DNA of 64,000 nucleotides from contig NC_086283.1 of assembly GCF_021018805.1 (NCBI RefSeq), forward strand, positions 60,475,803 to 60,539,802, written 5' to 3'. Position 1 is the stretch's first letter, and each line of letters begins with the position of its first letter. Of this stretch, positions 23,560-35,324 are shown piece after piece. The notes below the pieces were generated by a model. The model worked only from the letters and a program-made list of their open reading frames with translations, searched no databases and was not told where the DNA came from. The translations under genes and the position numbers were made by a program. This DNA comes from Prinia subflava. Its lineage: Eukaryota > Chordata > Aves > Passeriformes > Cisticolidae.

Positions 23560-26500
23560 CTATAAGGCATGTGAAAGACAGATAATTTCATGTGGAGGGG
23601 CTCTTATGCGTTATCCCTCTGTCCCATGTTAAAGTCTCCCCACCAGCCTCCTGCAATTGCCTGGAGAAGGTAGATCAGGGTGAATTGCCTGCATTTCAAG
23701 GGCAGTCCCTGTTGTGGAGGGGAGTTTGAAACAGTAAAGCACTGGCAGGTTTAAAGCCAGAGGCAATAACCACAATCCTGATGGTTGCCCATTTCAAGAC
23801 CTCGGGGCTGGAGGCTGGACACCCACCCCAGAGCCCAGGAAGCAGAACAGCTGTTTTCCCCGGCACAAGGGTACCACATGCCTTGCAGCAACAGGCCTTT
23901 TCTTCCTCGCTGCACAGACATTGCTGGAAATGCAGTAGTTGAGGGTCAGAGGATTGTCACCTCCTCTGAAGCAGGTCCTAAGTTTTCCTGGTTTTGAAGC
24001 AACCTGCATACTTGACCCACTCACTGCTAAAGTGAAGGTACTCTACTCTTCCCATGCTAGACCTGAGAGCAACTCCTGCTGCAGTAGCTGTAAATGGATA
24101 TTCTGAGCCCAGACACCAGCCTGCCATTCAGACCACCTTAGTGCCCTCCATGCCTCAGTCCTGGCAGGTTTCAAAGGTGTAATTGCCTGCAGACACTCAT
24201 CCCTTGTCTCAGTGCCCACTTTGCTCTCCCGCCATCCCAGTGTCGGTCCTGAAACTGGAAGGACTGTGGACGGAACGTGTCTGGACTTTGGCTCCCCCAA
24301 CCAGCTCCGACCACAAAAACCACATCCTCTCTCCACAGAGAAGAGATCTCTACAGAGATGGCTCCCTGCACTAATATGGCTCTAGGCAGAACTACAGCAG
24401 TGTTCTTAGGACAAGGGGTTATTAAGAACCAGGTCCACAACCCCATTCCAATGACTGACAGTAGTGGACTTGTTATCACTCCCCTGGACTTGGAGAGAGC
24501 TGTCTGTCCCCACAGTCCAATATCTCCCCACCCTTTCTCAGCTGCCCAGGTTTTGTGGGGTAGGGACCCATGCCCTGGAGATGCTGTAGGATCACTGTTG
24601 ACAAGGTGCTCAAGAGGCAGCACTGCATTGCCCTCCAAGCCACCACAGGCCATCAGCTCTGCAGCAACTCACCAGCAGAGTCCAAGCTCTTGTCTGCCAG
24701 CTCCCCTTCCATTGCCACTGCTTGCATCCCACCGACCACATTCTGGATGGTCACCTTAGGTGGCTGCTGTTGAGATACTGGTTCAGGCAGTGCTGGTTCA
24801 GAGGGCACTGGCTCAGCCTTCTCCTGTGGGTCAGGCTGGGGATCCACTGCTGGCTCTGACTCCAGGACAGCCTTCACTGCTGGCTGACGGCCCCGTCCTC
24901 TTTTGGCTCTTCTGGCTCTCTTTTGCTCTTCGATCTTATAGTCTCTGCCAGGGGAATTCACAGGGATGATGACTTGGGAATAGGACAAAGGACTTTCCCT
25001 TCTGCCCTGAGGCAGCTTTGCTGGGTTGCCCTGTTGTGATTATGACCCAGTTCATCCCGGCAGAAGCTGCAATTCTGCCACCCTCCTCCTGAGCCCTGCA
25101 CAACAGCCTTTTGCAGCTGCAGGAGTGAGGAGCAACAAATTTTTCCTCAGCCCACATTACAATTGAGGTTTGCTTGCTACCCACCCCATCCATCTCTCCC
25201 CACAGTACCTGTGGCTGCAGGTCACCTTTCACCACTGAAGACTGATGGCTCTGTCCTTGGATAAGGATGGAGGGGCTGGGCCATGTCTGGGCTCAGGTTA
25301 AGTGCACCACAAAAGCAGTATGACAGAAAAAGCAAGATTTACCTCAGAACCCAGTGAGCCGAATCTTTCTCCAGGGCTTCTGCTTTTCTTTTCCTGAGCA
25401 AGTCCCGGTCTCTCAAGCGATGGGTTATGATGACATCTACAAGGATAAAGTGGGTGCTAACATGACATTCTAATCCCTCCCTGCCTGGTACTAGAGCACT
25501 GATGCAAGAGGCCATGATTTTTTTTGTCACAAAGGGGTCTTGATATGAAACTACTTGAGCGCTGTATTTCCAGCACAGCCTCAATGGGTAGGATTTGATG
25601 ACACAGCACCCAAAACTCCCAGGCTGCTAGCCTGACAATTACTCTAGATTTCCAGTTACAATTCCTTGGGGTGACCCATGTCCAACCTACTCCCCTACTG
25701 TAGGGACCTGGGGTGTGGCACCTTTGATCAGACATCAGTACGGACTGCAAGATGATTTTTCATGTTTGCTCCTCAGTTACCCTTTTTCCCAGACAGCTGA
25801 AATTAAGATGTTTATCTAACAACCGAGGAGAAAGCCTTGACCCACAGAACAGACAGTCCTTCAAAAAAGGAATGGTGCTGTCGGGGCAAGGATGAGCCAG
25901 AGGGCCCAGCCTTACCCACACAGGAGCTAACGCGCATTTGGAGGCAGATGGTGATCCAACCAGAGACCAAGACAGGGCTAGTACACGCTGCTGGGGTTGA
26001 GAAGATTGGTCCCAAACACCACACAAACAGCCCCAAGCTAGTCTGCAGCTGTGAGGAAGACCATGGCTGAAGAAACACTGACTGATGTGAGAAAGATCCA
26101 ACACTGGCCTTATTATTTGGGCAGGATGTGCAGGTTACATACAGTCACCAGCAGCGAGGAGCCCTCCCCACATCCCAGTCACCCTCTGACATGCCTTCCT
26201 GGGCCAAGGTAAGCAGTGTCCATTTCACTGGTTGGAAAGGGCTCCAAGTGCCTTCCTAAGGCAAAAACCAACCTAAGAAATGGTCTGAACTTTAATTCTC
26301 CGTGTCTTTGTCCTAAAAGACAGCAATCCCTGATGATTTCTGGAATGGACTCTAAGCTGTGCTAATAAAAACTTGTCTCAAATCAAGGAGCATGAGATCC
26401 AGTCCCAGGAGACAAAGGGAGCAACACTACTGGCCTTGAGCCGGAGGGAATTCTTCCCAAATGTACACTGAAGAGATCACAAAAGAATTGTTTTTCATAG

Positions 26501-27799
26501 TTTCAACAAAACCCACACAAGTGGAAAAGCAAAACTATGACCTGCTGCTTCCAGATGTAATCAGATCCAGCTCTTTTCACAAAAAGATTTGGCTCACACT
26601 AAAGTAATAAATCACTGAAAAATTGTCATTTTATCATTTCCTTGATCAGATGGTAGAAGTGTCCAGTGAGAAAGACTACTGAGGCTGAGCTGGGATCACA
26701 GCTCTTTTATCCCAGGCATTTATTAAATGCAAGAAAAATTGTAGTCCAGGACAGGACAATGCAAAACTGACAGCAGGAGCCAGTCTCTGCCCACAGTGGA
26801 CTTTTACAAAAGACACTTCTCATAATTAATAATAATCTTACAGAAATTTAGCTTGGAGAGTATTTACATTGGTCTATGCTTCAATGTCCTCATCAAAGCA
26901 GAGTCAACTTTAAAATTACATCTGACTGCTCAGGACACTGTCCAGGGAATTTGAGAATAACTCCAAGACAAATGGGAGGTTGTTCCCTGACATGAAGCAG
27001 TAACAGCGACAGCAGGGCTCAGCCAGCAGGAGATGACTGCCATCCACATAGAAAAGGGCAGTAAACTCCCTGGGAAGATGAGGTTACAAGTCGCAGTAGC
27101 AGGATCTGCACAGAGCCTCAGTTCAGCTACTGAAGTACATAATCCCTTGCACAGCCCATTTGCAGCTAAGGTAATTTTCTTTTCCTTTCAAAATGTCTTG
27201 TGAGCTGTAAAAGCAGTTTTAGCTGCTTGCAATCAGTCTCCTTCCCAGTACATTCTAAGAAAGCACCGCTCATTCTCTTCTAACTGGTCCAAGAACGCAC
27301 TCCCACAACAGCTACAAAGCTGTCACCTGCCAGCACTAAGCAGGAAAGATCACAGTAAAACATATGCATCCTGATAAAAAAATATTTACGAGAGGGCACA
27401 AAGAAACAGAAATTAAATGAAAAGAGAGAGAGAGGGAAAAAAAATCAAGCTGTAAAAACAATGAGGCAGTACTGCCAGTCTGCAAACAGACAATCTCCTG
27501 ATGCTCTCTGAAGGACTTAAGTTGAAAAGCCTTTATATGTGTTTCTGCCTTTGTGATCTGAAACATGACATATAAAAAGACATGTATTTGCAGTTAAATG
27601 TGCATCCCACACCCCCAGGCATAGACTAATAATTGTTAGTTCCTTTCTGAGAAACATTGGTAACAAAAATCATGCACTCCTCTCTCCAAAAACTCAAGTT
27701 AGAAATGTTCTCATTACCTGGCACAGCATACTCCTCACAGGCAGCAGAGGGTGGCAGGGAAGAGTCCGGAGAAGCATGGTCTTTGCCTAAACTCTCCAT
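23450..27799 (-). CDS. HEMGN: Hemogen, four coding exons (27799-27718, 25436-25343, 24944-24673, 23559-23450)
   Basis: Joining the four exons gives 558 nt, or 185 aa plus stop, with phases 1-1, 2-2 and 1-1 agreeing at each junction and GT-AG at every intron. The N-terminus MESLGKDH matches human MDLGKDQ. Residues 28-59 contain RDLLRKRKAEALEKDSAHW, matching the human segment RELLRKRKAEVHEKETSQW. A basic, nuclear-targeting stretch (KRARRAKRGRGR) follows, then a Pro/Glu/Gln-rich middle, and an acidic C-terminus ending HVLY (human ends YVLF). Human hemogen (484 aa) is much longer because of an internal repeat region that is absent here. Hemogen is a nuclear regulator of haematopoietic, chiefly erythroid, cells. 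In chicken it is Z-linked and implicated in testis differentiation. The neighbour FOXE1 is also its neighbour in human. An additional small phase-1 exon in the 1.1-kb intron 3 cannot be excluded. Confidence 0.92.
24673..24944 (-). CDS. HEMGN: HEMGN coding exon 3
   Basis: 272 nt. The acceptor is CCCTGGCAG, the one position that keeps the frame from exon 2, and the donor is GCTG|GTGAGT. It encodes the basic segment EEQKRARRAKRGRGRQ and a Pro/Glu-rich stretch. Confidence 0.9.
25343..25436 (-). CDS. HEMGN: HEMGN coding exon 2
   Basis: 94 nt. The acceptor reads TTTATCCTTGTAG and the donor CTGAG|GTAAAT. It encodes the conserved core RLRDRDLLRKRKAEALEKD, the most strongly matching part to human hemogen. 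Confidence 0.93.
27718..27799 (-). CDS. HEMGN: HEMGN coding exon 1
   Basis: It encodes residues 1-27, beginning MESLGKDHASPDSS. The start codon is at 27799-27797 and the donor reads CCAG|GTAATG. It ends in phase 1. Confidence 0.9.
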
Positions 27800-27900
27800 T
27801 GCTCTTTGCAGTTTTAATTAGAAAGCAGCTTAGTCCCCTGGAAACAGCATCTGGAGATACTGGTGCAGCATAATGAGAGCTTGAAAAAAATGCAGACTGC

Positions 27901-27960
27901 CCGCCCCAAACCTCTTATCTGGCCAGGCCACTAGGAGGGTAATAATATTCTCCTTATCAG
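27901..27960 (-). promoter_or_regulatory. HEMGN proximal promoter with two GATA motifs and a GC box
   Basis: On the minus strand, about 100-160 bp upstream of the HEMGN start codon, lie TGATAAG (27959-27953) and AGATAAG (27920-27914), and a GC box GGGGCGG (27907-27901). Human HEMGN is a known GATA-1 target in erythroid cells, so paired GATA sites here fit. That these sites act is an inference. Confidence 0.5.
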
Positions 27961-28859
27961 AGTGCAAAGGTGTGTGAGTCTCTGTCCAGGATCTACTGTG
28001 TGGATTGCAAAACATGTTAATGCTTTTACACTGCAAGTAATTCCACTTCAGATAGGAAATTTACACTCACTGCTGCTAAACTGTGACTCAAAAGCTCTCC
28101 TTTGTAGTGGACATGGCAGGGCAGGATGTGGCAATGCCTCACTGCTGCTTTCCAGAGTAAAGATGCAGGGACATGTGGATAGTCCTTAAGGACCCCTTGA
28201 GAGGTCTAAAATGGGACATATACTGTCTGAAGGTGTTTGCATAGGATCCCAGCAGTGCTGGTAGGAAGGGACATCCTCCAGATCCCCTCATGATAGGGCT
28301 GGCTGCTTCACAACATCCGGATGGCTGTGTTGTCATATTCTTTGGAAACACCTAGGGATTGAGACTGTCACAGTCATGTTACCTGTCCAAGAGCTGCATC
28401 ACCTTCCTGATCCAGGGATCCAGACAGAATAATAAATCCATGCCAGCTTGGCTGTGGATGTTGAGGATTTCCTAATGATTCTTTGACCCAGTCCGTGGTG
28501 GATCAGGACTATGAACAAAACACTTCACTCATGAAGCAGGATGGCAATGGGGATCCCCAGTAAAACCAGTGGGAAGATCCAGCCATTCCCTTGTTCCCCA
28601 TAGGATGATTTCCTTAAGTGGCTGTTCCTAACTGCTGGCAGCCCCTTGCAGCCCCGGCCCTGCGGACTCGTGCAGCTCTGCAGGACGTCTGCAGGGCCAG
28701 AAGTGCTGCAAAGGGGAAGCTGCTGCTTGGTACAGTGGCTTCAGTGCTGAGAGCTTGCTCCTTGCTCTCAGTGGGAATGGCCAGGCCCCTAGATCAGTGC
28801 ACATGAGATGAGTGTGGATGCTGAGTGCGAGAGATCAGGCAGGCAGCACAGTGTCTGTC

Positions 28860-29189
28860 TGTGTGAAACTAAGTCACATAGCTTTCTCACCCTGGTCTGA
28901 GAAAGTGTGGCCTGAGAAATTGTGAGGAGGAACTCAAACAGTCCTTGGAGAAGGAAAACAACCTTTACAGGTGTTGTTTGTCTCTTTGTTTACTTGCAAG
29001 AAACAGTTGAGGGGTGTTGTACCTAACTGTCCAGTGATGGTGGTATGTTGGTTTGATGGACAATGAAAATTTTACCCTTTCAGTCCCTTTCAGAACTGTC
29101 TATAAAAAGGGATCTTGAAGAATAAAACACGCTCTGTTTTGCAGCTAAGCTTGAGAGTCTGTGTTGTCACTATCGCCGTTCCTAGTACA
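28860..29189 (+). mobile_element. LTR-like element (probable solo LTR, boundaries approximate)
   Basis: TATAAAAAGG at 29101 is followed only about 13 bp later by AATAAA (29121-29126). The sequence then runs on through GCTCTGTTTTGCAG to gtgttgtcactatcgcc and ends in a plausible CA (cctagtaca). Such a close TATA and poly(A) pair is typical of the U3-R region of a retroviral LTR and unusual for a cellular promoter. No clear target site duplication was found, and the left end is a guess. No retroviral genes flank it. Confidence 0.5.
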
Positions 29190-30195
29190 GTGCCACAAGA
29201 CGAGGGAGTAATCTTGGCCTCTCCTCTCCTCTGCCTTCATAGTTTCTTATGCCAGGATAGCACAGAAAAGCTTAAGCTTATATTGTGTGTAACAACTTTG
29301 ATGGACCAGAGATACCTCTTCAGACAGTTTCTAGTGCACTCAGCTGCTATCAGCACTTTTCTCCATGAGACACTCAACTACTTATGCACTGGCTAGGTGT
29401 TAGTGCCCCTCATCCCTTCCCTCCCTGCCCCTCATGAATTCAAAAGTGGTTCAAAGGCTGGTAGAACAATTTGACAACATGTCTACCCCCAGGTCCCATG
29501 GAACCCGACAACCTTGCAGCCCACCTCCTTGAGCAGGACTTGCCCCAAGGAAAGCAGCTCCTCAGGATGAGCAGATCTGGCTGCCTCCAATCTTTGCCAG
29601 TCTTTTTTATTTTTAGTGTACATCCTGTGCTCTCAGCAGGATCTCTCTCTAGGTCCCTGGAAGCTCCAGAGCTTGAAACTTCATGAATGTAGATTTCTTA
29701 AGATGTAAACTTGGAGGTCTGTGGTCATCTCTGCTGCCACTCTTCTTATCCCTTGAGCTACCACTTTACTCTAGGTCTCCTGCCCTGTGTCCACTGCAGA
29801 TTACATGGGACCTCCAGAGAGGTGGGGTAGGTCTAACAGCCCCAAAAGAGGCAACAGGGTGGTGGCAGCAGAGCAGATATGGGAAGGCTCTGATATGGGA
29901 GGGTGGGCCAGGAGCATGGATGGCATAAAGAGATGTGGGCCTACCAAGTCATTTACAGAATGTTTCTTGTGGCTCAGTCACAAATGAAGACAAGGTGTCC
30001 CAAGCTGGTGAGGGTGTCCATGTTCCAGCACTGTGTGATGCTGCGAAGCCCTAGAGACACCCTGGTCATGCAGACATCTGAAAACTATCCTGGCAGGATG
30101 CTTCACTGTGCAAAGGCATTGCTTTTGGAGAGACAAACATATCAGACCTTGAACATTGTTTCTGGTTTTGTGTCCCTCATTAGAAAAAACACATT

Positions 30196-30870
30196 ATCAC
30201 AGAACCACATAATATGCTGAACTGGAAAGGACGCAGCAGGATCGAGTATAAGTTCTGTTCCTGCACAGAACACCACAAAAATCTCACCATGTGCCTGAGT
30301 GCATTGTTCAAATACTTGTTGAACTCTGACACGTCAGTGTAGTGACCACTTCTCCTGGGGGAGCCTGTTCCAGTGCCCAACCACCCTCTGAGTGCAAAAC
30401 CTTTTCCTGATATCCAGCCTAAACCTTCCCTGACTCAGCTTTAGGCCATTCCCTCAGGTCCTGTCACTGTCTCTCTCAGAGGAGACATCAGTGCCTGCCC
30501 CTCCTCTTCTCCTCACAAGGAAGCTGTAACTGCAGTGAGGCCTCCCCTCAGTTTTCTCCAGGATGAATAGACCAAGTGACCTCAGCTACTCCTCATATGA
30601 CTTCACCTTCAAGGCCATTCACTCATTTTGTTGCCCTCCTTTGAACACTTTCTAAGAGCTCAATGTCTTTCTTATATCCAAAACTGCACGCAGAACTGCC
30701 CCCAGCACTCGAGGTGAGGCTGCCCCAGAGCAGAGCAGGACAATCCCCTCCCTTGCCCAGCAGTGATGCTGTGCCTGATGCCCCCAGGCTGTGTTTGGTC
30801 CTCCTGGCTGAAAAGGCACTGCTGACTCAAGTTCAACTTGCCATAGACCAGGTCCTTTTCCTGGAGCTTC
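30196..30870 (-). mobile_element. CR1 LINE fragment
   Basis: The plus strand reads as the reverse complement of CR1 3' sequence: tcacagaaccacataatatg, ctgggggagcctgttccagtg, cagcctaaaccttccctgac, cactttctaagagctcaatg and gaggtgaggctgccccagag. About 675 bp; it is 5'-truncated and has no intact reverse transcriptase. Confidence 0.88.
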
Positions 30871-30939
30871 CTTTTAGGAGCTTCTCTCTAGCCTCTCCTT
30901 CCCCAGACCATACAAACATCCAGAGTTGCCCCATCCCAG

Positions 30940-31397
30940 GTGGAGAAACTGAGGGCTTGGAGCATGTTCAAAGAAGAGCAAAGAAGCTGGCAAAGAGTCT
31001 ACAAAACAAATTCTGTGAGGAATGACTGAGGGATCTGAGGGTGCTGAGCTTGAAGAAGAGAAAGCTGAGGGTGTTGAGCTTGAAGAAAAGGAAACTGAGG
31101 GGACACATTGTTCTCTACAGCTTCCTGGTAGTAGATTGTAGGCTGGTAGGGGTCCATCAATTCTCCCAAGTAACAAGCAATAGAACAAGAGGAAATTTGC
31201 TCAAGTTGCTCTGGAGCAGGTTAAGGTTGGATGTCAGGCTGCCCAGGACAGTGGTGGAGTCACTGTTCCTGGAGGTATTTAAAAGATGTGTAGGCAGGGT
31301 GCTTAGGGACATGGTTTCCTGCAGGACATGACAGTTAATGGTTGGATTTCATGGACTTAAGAGTCTTTTTCAACCTAAATGATTCTGTGATTCTATA
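30940..31397 (+). mobile_element. CR1 LINE fragment, opposite to its neighbour
   Basis: CR1 3' text in the plus direction: ggagcatgttcaaagaagag, agaacaagaggaaatttgct, ggttaaggttggatgtcagg, a degraded phrase near gacttaagagtctttttcaac, and a final gattctgtgattctat. A 30-bp unit (gggtgctgagcttgaagaag...) occurs twice in tandem at about 31038-31097. Confidence 0.85.
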
Positions 31398-34300
31398 TTC
31401 TGGGCTGCTTGCAAGTGGTATGAAGCATGGAAGAAAGGGTGGAAATCCCTGCGTGTTTCAGTGTTCCACGGGAACTGGGCGTGTGCTCAGGCTGTGGCTA
31501 AGTCAGCTTCTCACACCGACCATCTACTCAGTCACCCCAAAGCCTGGTGAGGGCTGATAAGTGACTCTTGACTCAGCAAAACATTTCCATAACCCTCTGC
31601 AGAGCTGCTGTGGTGAACGTTTCTCCATTTTGCCTGTCTTTGACCTTGAAGGGAGCATTTGTAAAAGAAAGAGTCACTGTGCCCCTGGGTTCATCCAAGG
31701 TGTTTAGTGAAATGGATGGACTTTAAAATCTTACAGAGCTTGCACTTGCATCTCTCAGGAGAGAAGTCTCTGGAAGGCACTTGTCCCTTGAATGCAAGTT
31801 ACTTTGAATGCCAAGGAAGCAATTTCAGTATCCGACAGGAAACTTTGGTAATGGTTAGCAATGTGGAAATTAGAGGCCTCAGGGCTTACTTTCAAGTTGT
31901 CTGTACTCTGAAGTAGAGGGACTGAGATGTGGCCAAAGCGGCAGCCACTTTGCTGCAGAGAAATTTGTACAAGTGGGTTGAATTTTCTGGCCAGTCTTGG
32001 CTACATGAACTGTTGTAGCTGGAAGTGCCAAGTGTTGCGTCTCTCCCTCTCTCTCCACATTTCAGTTCAGCTAGCCCTGGGCCATTTTCACTGATGTGTC
32101 CCATTTCCTAGGTGAGGCCCTGGAAGACCTCAACTGAGTGTTCAGAAACCTGAGAATCTCCAGTGTCACAGACTCCTCAAATGTCATTGGAGCTGCTTGG
32201 CAGGGGAACGTCACCAACCTTGGGTACATCTCACCATGTCCCCACACAGCTTTCAACATGCAAATATCGTAGGAAAGTTTTGTCCAAGGGACAAACACTC
32301 CTAGGGTTGGATCCTGCCATTGGTGGGACTGCTTTCACTGTAGACACAACACCAGGCTTTGGATCCATGTGTAAGTCAAAGGTCTTTGTGAGCCTCAAGG
32401 GTATCTGTTCCCCCTGTCAGGCAAGGCTACTGCAAAGCACTATCCAGAGACCTACATATCCCTCCCTGCAGTCATGGATGCAGCCCTGGTCAACATGGGC
32501 AGCTGGGGAAGCTATGCTGCTGCCACTCCTACAGGGTGTCAGAGCACTTCTTCCAGTTTTGGCTCAAGGACAATGACAGAGAAGCAACTTGCAGGCTTGC
32601 CCTTCACTCCCTAACTTGAGGAAACTTGCCTGGTTACAACACACTGCTCTAGGAGCAGGACTACTCATTGCTCTCTGTGACAAGCTATGGTGCCTGTGAA
32701 AACAGATAATCCCTTTCTTTCCCTGCCTTGCTGAAGCACGGAAAGATGAGAAACAGACAGATAAACAGAACAGGAAAATGTATGCAAAAGTGCAAATTCA
32801 TGTGCATGCTCTCTGGCACAGATCAGGGCATTGCAGGGGTCTTGCTGTCCACCAGCAGCTTCCTGAGTCTCACCTGACCTTGCCAGACACTGCTCTGTTG
32901 GGCTTCAGTCAGGCTCTCTGCAGCAGGCTGGCCTTGCACAGGCCCTGAGGTCTGTGGTAGTATTCAATCACTGCCTTCACCCTTCCCTTGGTCTGCCACT
33001 TGCTTTTGAGACATGTGAAATAAACAGCCAAATCCACAAGTCCCTGGGGAGGATGAGTATCTCTGAATTTGCCATGCGTAGAGTCAACACTGACCCTGTC
33101 TTGTGGCTGCCCATGCTCTGACCTTGCAGGTCTGGCCTATTAGTCTGTGCTTTAGTTCTGCAGTTTCTGCATAAACACTCCACTTTGTGCTGGAGGCATG
33201 TGGTTTGCCTCTTCAGAAGAGCTTCTGGATGGTCTGTGTTGTTTTTTCCAAGCCTCTGCACATAAATAGTCGTGGCTCTGAGGGCATACCCAGCACACAC
33301 ACTCTCTTGGGCTGCAGCTGCTCTGCCGGTGCAGCCCAAGCCATGGTGTGGGGCTGAGATGCTGGTGACACTTGCCCACCCCAGGGGAGAATGAGCCCCA
33401 GTTATGCTAAGCTGGGCATAACCTTCCCCTCAGCCCTGGCAGAAAACTGGGAGAGAGCTGCCCAAATAAATTCTGCCTGTGGCTCAGCTGGCAGCAGCAG
33501 GAGCAGAAAACCTCAGGACAGAAGTGAGCAATACGTTTGTGTTATTCACTGTGGATGTGTTTTGGGGTTCATAGCTCTACCAAAGCCTTTCCCTGTGGTG
33601 CAGGGGAGACAACAAGGTCTGCAGAGAAGAACTGGCAATACAGAGACAGGCACACAGCCAGACCACTTCTTCCATTCTATTTGGGGACTGGAAGGGGACA
33701 AACAGGCTTACAGAGGCTTGGGACAAATGAACAGGTAATAGCAGCTACCATGGACAGGTGTCCCCTCCTCTGTAGAAGTGGAAAGTGTACAGGAAAGGAA
33801 AACAGAGAAAATCAAAGCTCTGGACAACCCTGAGCAACTAGTCAGGCTAGGACTTCTAATCCTGGGAGAGAACTTTTTAAGCAGAATAAAGTTTTTGATG
33901 ACAGCAGCTCTCTCTGGGACAGAAAATAGTGGATGCAGTCCATCTGACTGAGCACAGCTGTTTTATGCTCCTCAATACTATTTGAAGCTGCAGCATTAAA
34001 TCTGTCAGCAATGGCTTTGTTGTGCATTGTGGTGCTACGGGTGTTCCACCTGGTGGCTCCAGCAAGGAGCAGAACTGGGTGAGAGGGTGAATTCCAGCTG
34101 ACCAAGCACACAGGAGTTACTGGCACATCTCCCAGACTCCGAGGATGGTCACTGACTTTGGAGAGCTCACTTGCCCACATGGTGGACCCTGGACTCCTAC
34201 TCAGATGCCTGCCAATGAGAGCTGTATGGTGTGCTAGTATAGTAGCAAGTCAGAGCAACATGATCCCCTGTGGGTGAGCACAGACCTATCCTTGGAAGGT

Positions 34301-35170
34301 TTCAATTCACCCTGAAGCTGGTCAGAAATCTCAGCTGGTAATTCTGAGCAAATACAAGATCTGGTGCGGGACTAAAATTGAGCTAAAGGAGGCAAGCCCT
34401 GCATTACCCCTCTGGTCTCTGCCACTGTGAGCAAAGGGGGCCTCTTGCCTGCCCAAGTTGTATGGCCTTCTTGCAGGCATTTTGTGAAAGCTGAGTTGTG
34501 TCCATGTGCTAGAAGTGGGAGGTGAAAGAGCAAAGGAAGCCCCAAAGACTGCTGATGCACACTGACACTATTACCTTCGTAGGAGTGAGCCCTGCAGCAG
34601 TCTCAGAGATGGCCCTGACACCAGGAGCAACCTAGACTTGAAAATTCTTCAGTTTGGGGTTTTTCTCAAGTGCTGGAGCAGACATCTGGGATCCCTGGTG
34701 TTCACCATTTCCGCTCAGGCTCTTTCTGTGCTCTCATGTGTTATCTGAGCTGATTGCTCTATGAAACGGCCTTAGATAAAAAGCAGAATATGAGAAGTGC
34801 AGATGTTACTATTTTCAATTTACATCAGCTCTGGAAACGGTGAAGCAGTTGAACCAGGGAGTCCTCTTCTCCCATGCCAGAGAAACTGTATTTTGCCTTC
34901 ACTAAATTGCCTCCTACAGAGAAAAAACTGTGCTTGTTCAGCATCTTCTTCATCAGGACTGGTCCATTTCTTGCTACTCCCCCCATGGCCTTTCTCACAC
35001 TAGTGTGGATGAGACAATGCTCTATGCAGAGCATCCCAGCTTGTTATGTGGATTTGAAAGTACTGTTTTAATTGTGCACTTTTAGTAGCCCTTGGTGGGA
35101 ACTGGCTTATGCTGTTTTCCTCTGGCCATGCATTAAAAAAGTGCTGTTGAAACAAGATTGTGCATGTCAT

Positions 35171-35176
35171 TTTATT
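35171..35176 (-). terminator. Poly(A) signal of SPINK4
   Basis: AATAAA on the minus strand (GTGAATAATAAAATG), about 95 bp after the SPINK4 stop codon. This spacing suits a short secreted-peptide mRNA. Confidence 0.6.
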
Positions 35177-35269
35177 ATTCACCACAGCTAGCTTAAGTGT
35201 GCAATTGGCACACAGCACACAGGATCAATTAATCACCTGTTTTTAGGCTCAGAAAAGCTATCAGAAAGC

Positions 35270-35324
35270 TCAGGCATCTTGGCACTCCCCATCTTTCAAA
35301 ATCCGGATGTCTTGCCTGGTTTTC
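35270..35324 (-). CDS. SPINK4: SPINK4 coding exon 4
   Basis: 55 nt with stop TGA (35272-35270). The acceptor reads ATATTACTCTAG. It supplies the sixth Kazal cysteine in KDGEC and a three-residue tail, QDA. Confidence 0.92.

Larger units (their letters stand above)
27961..35169. other. Intergenic region between HEMGN and SPINK4
   Basis: It has no supportable coding exon. It holds an LTR-like element, two CR1 copies in opposite orientation and an A/C-rich tail near SPINK4. In human, HEMGN and SPINK4 lie on different arms of chromosome 9, so an ancestral rearrangement junction falls somewhere in this stretch. Confidence 0.55.

Noticed and set aside
24171..24759. Two overlapping 160-codon ORFs on opposite strands in HEMGN intron 3
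   Set aside because: No splice sites place either in a transcript, and HEMGN exons 3 and 4 join in phase without them.
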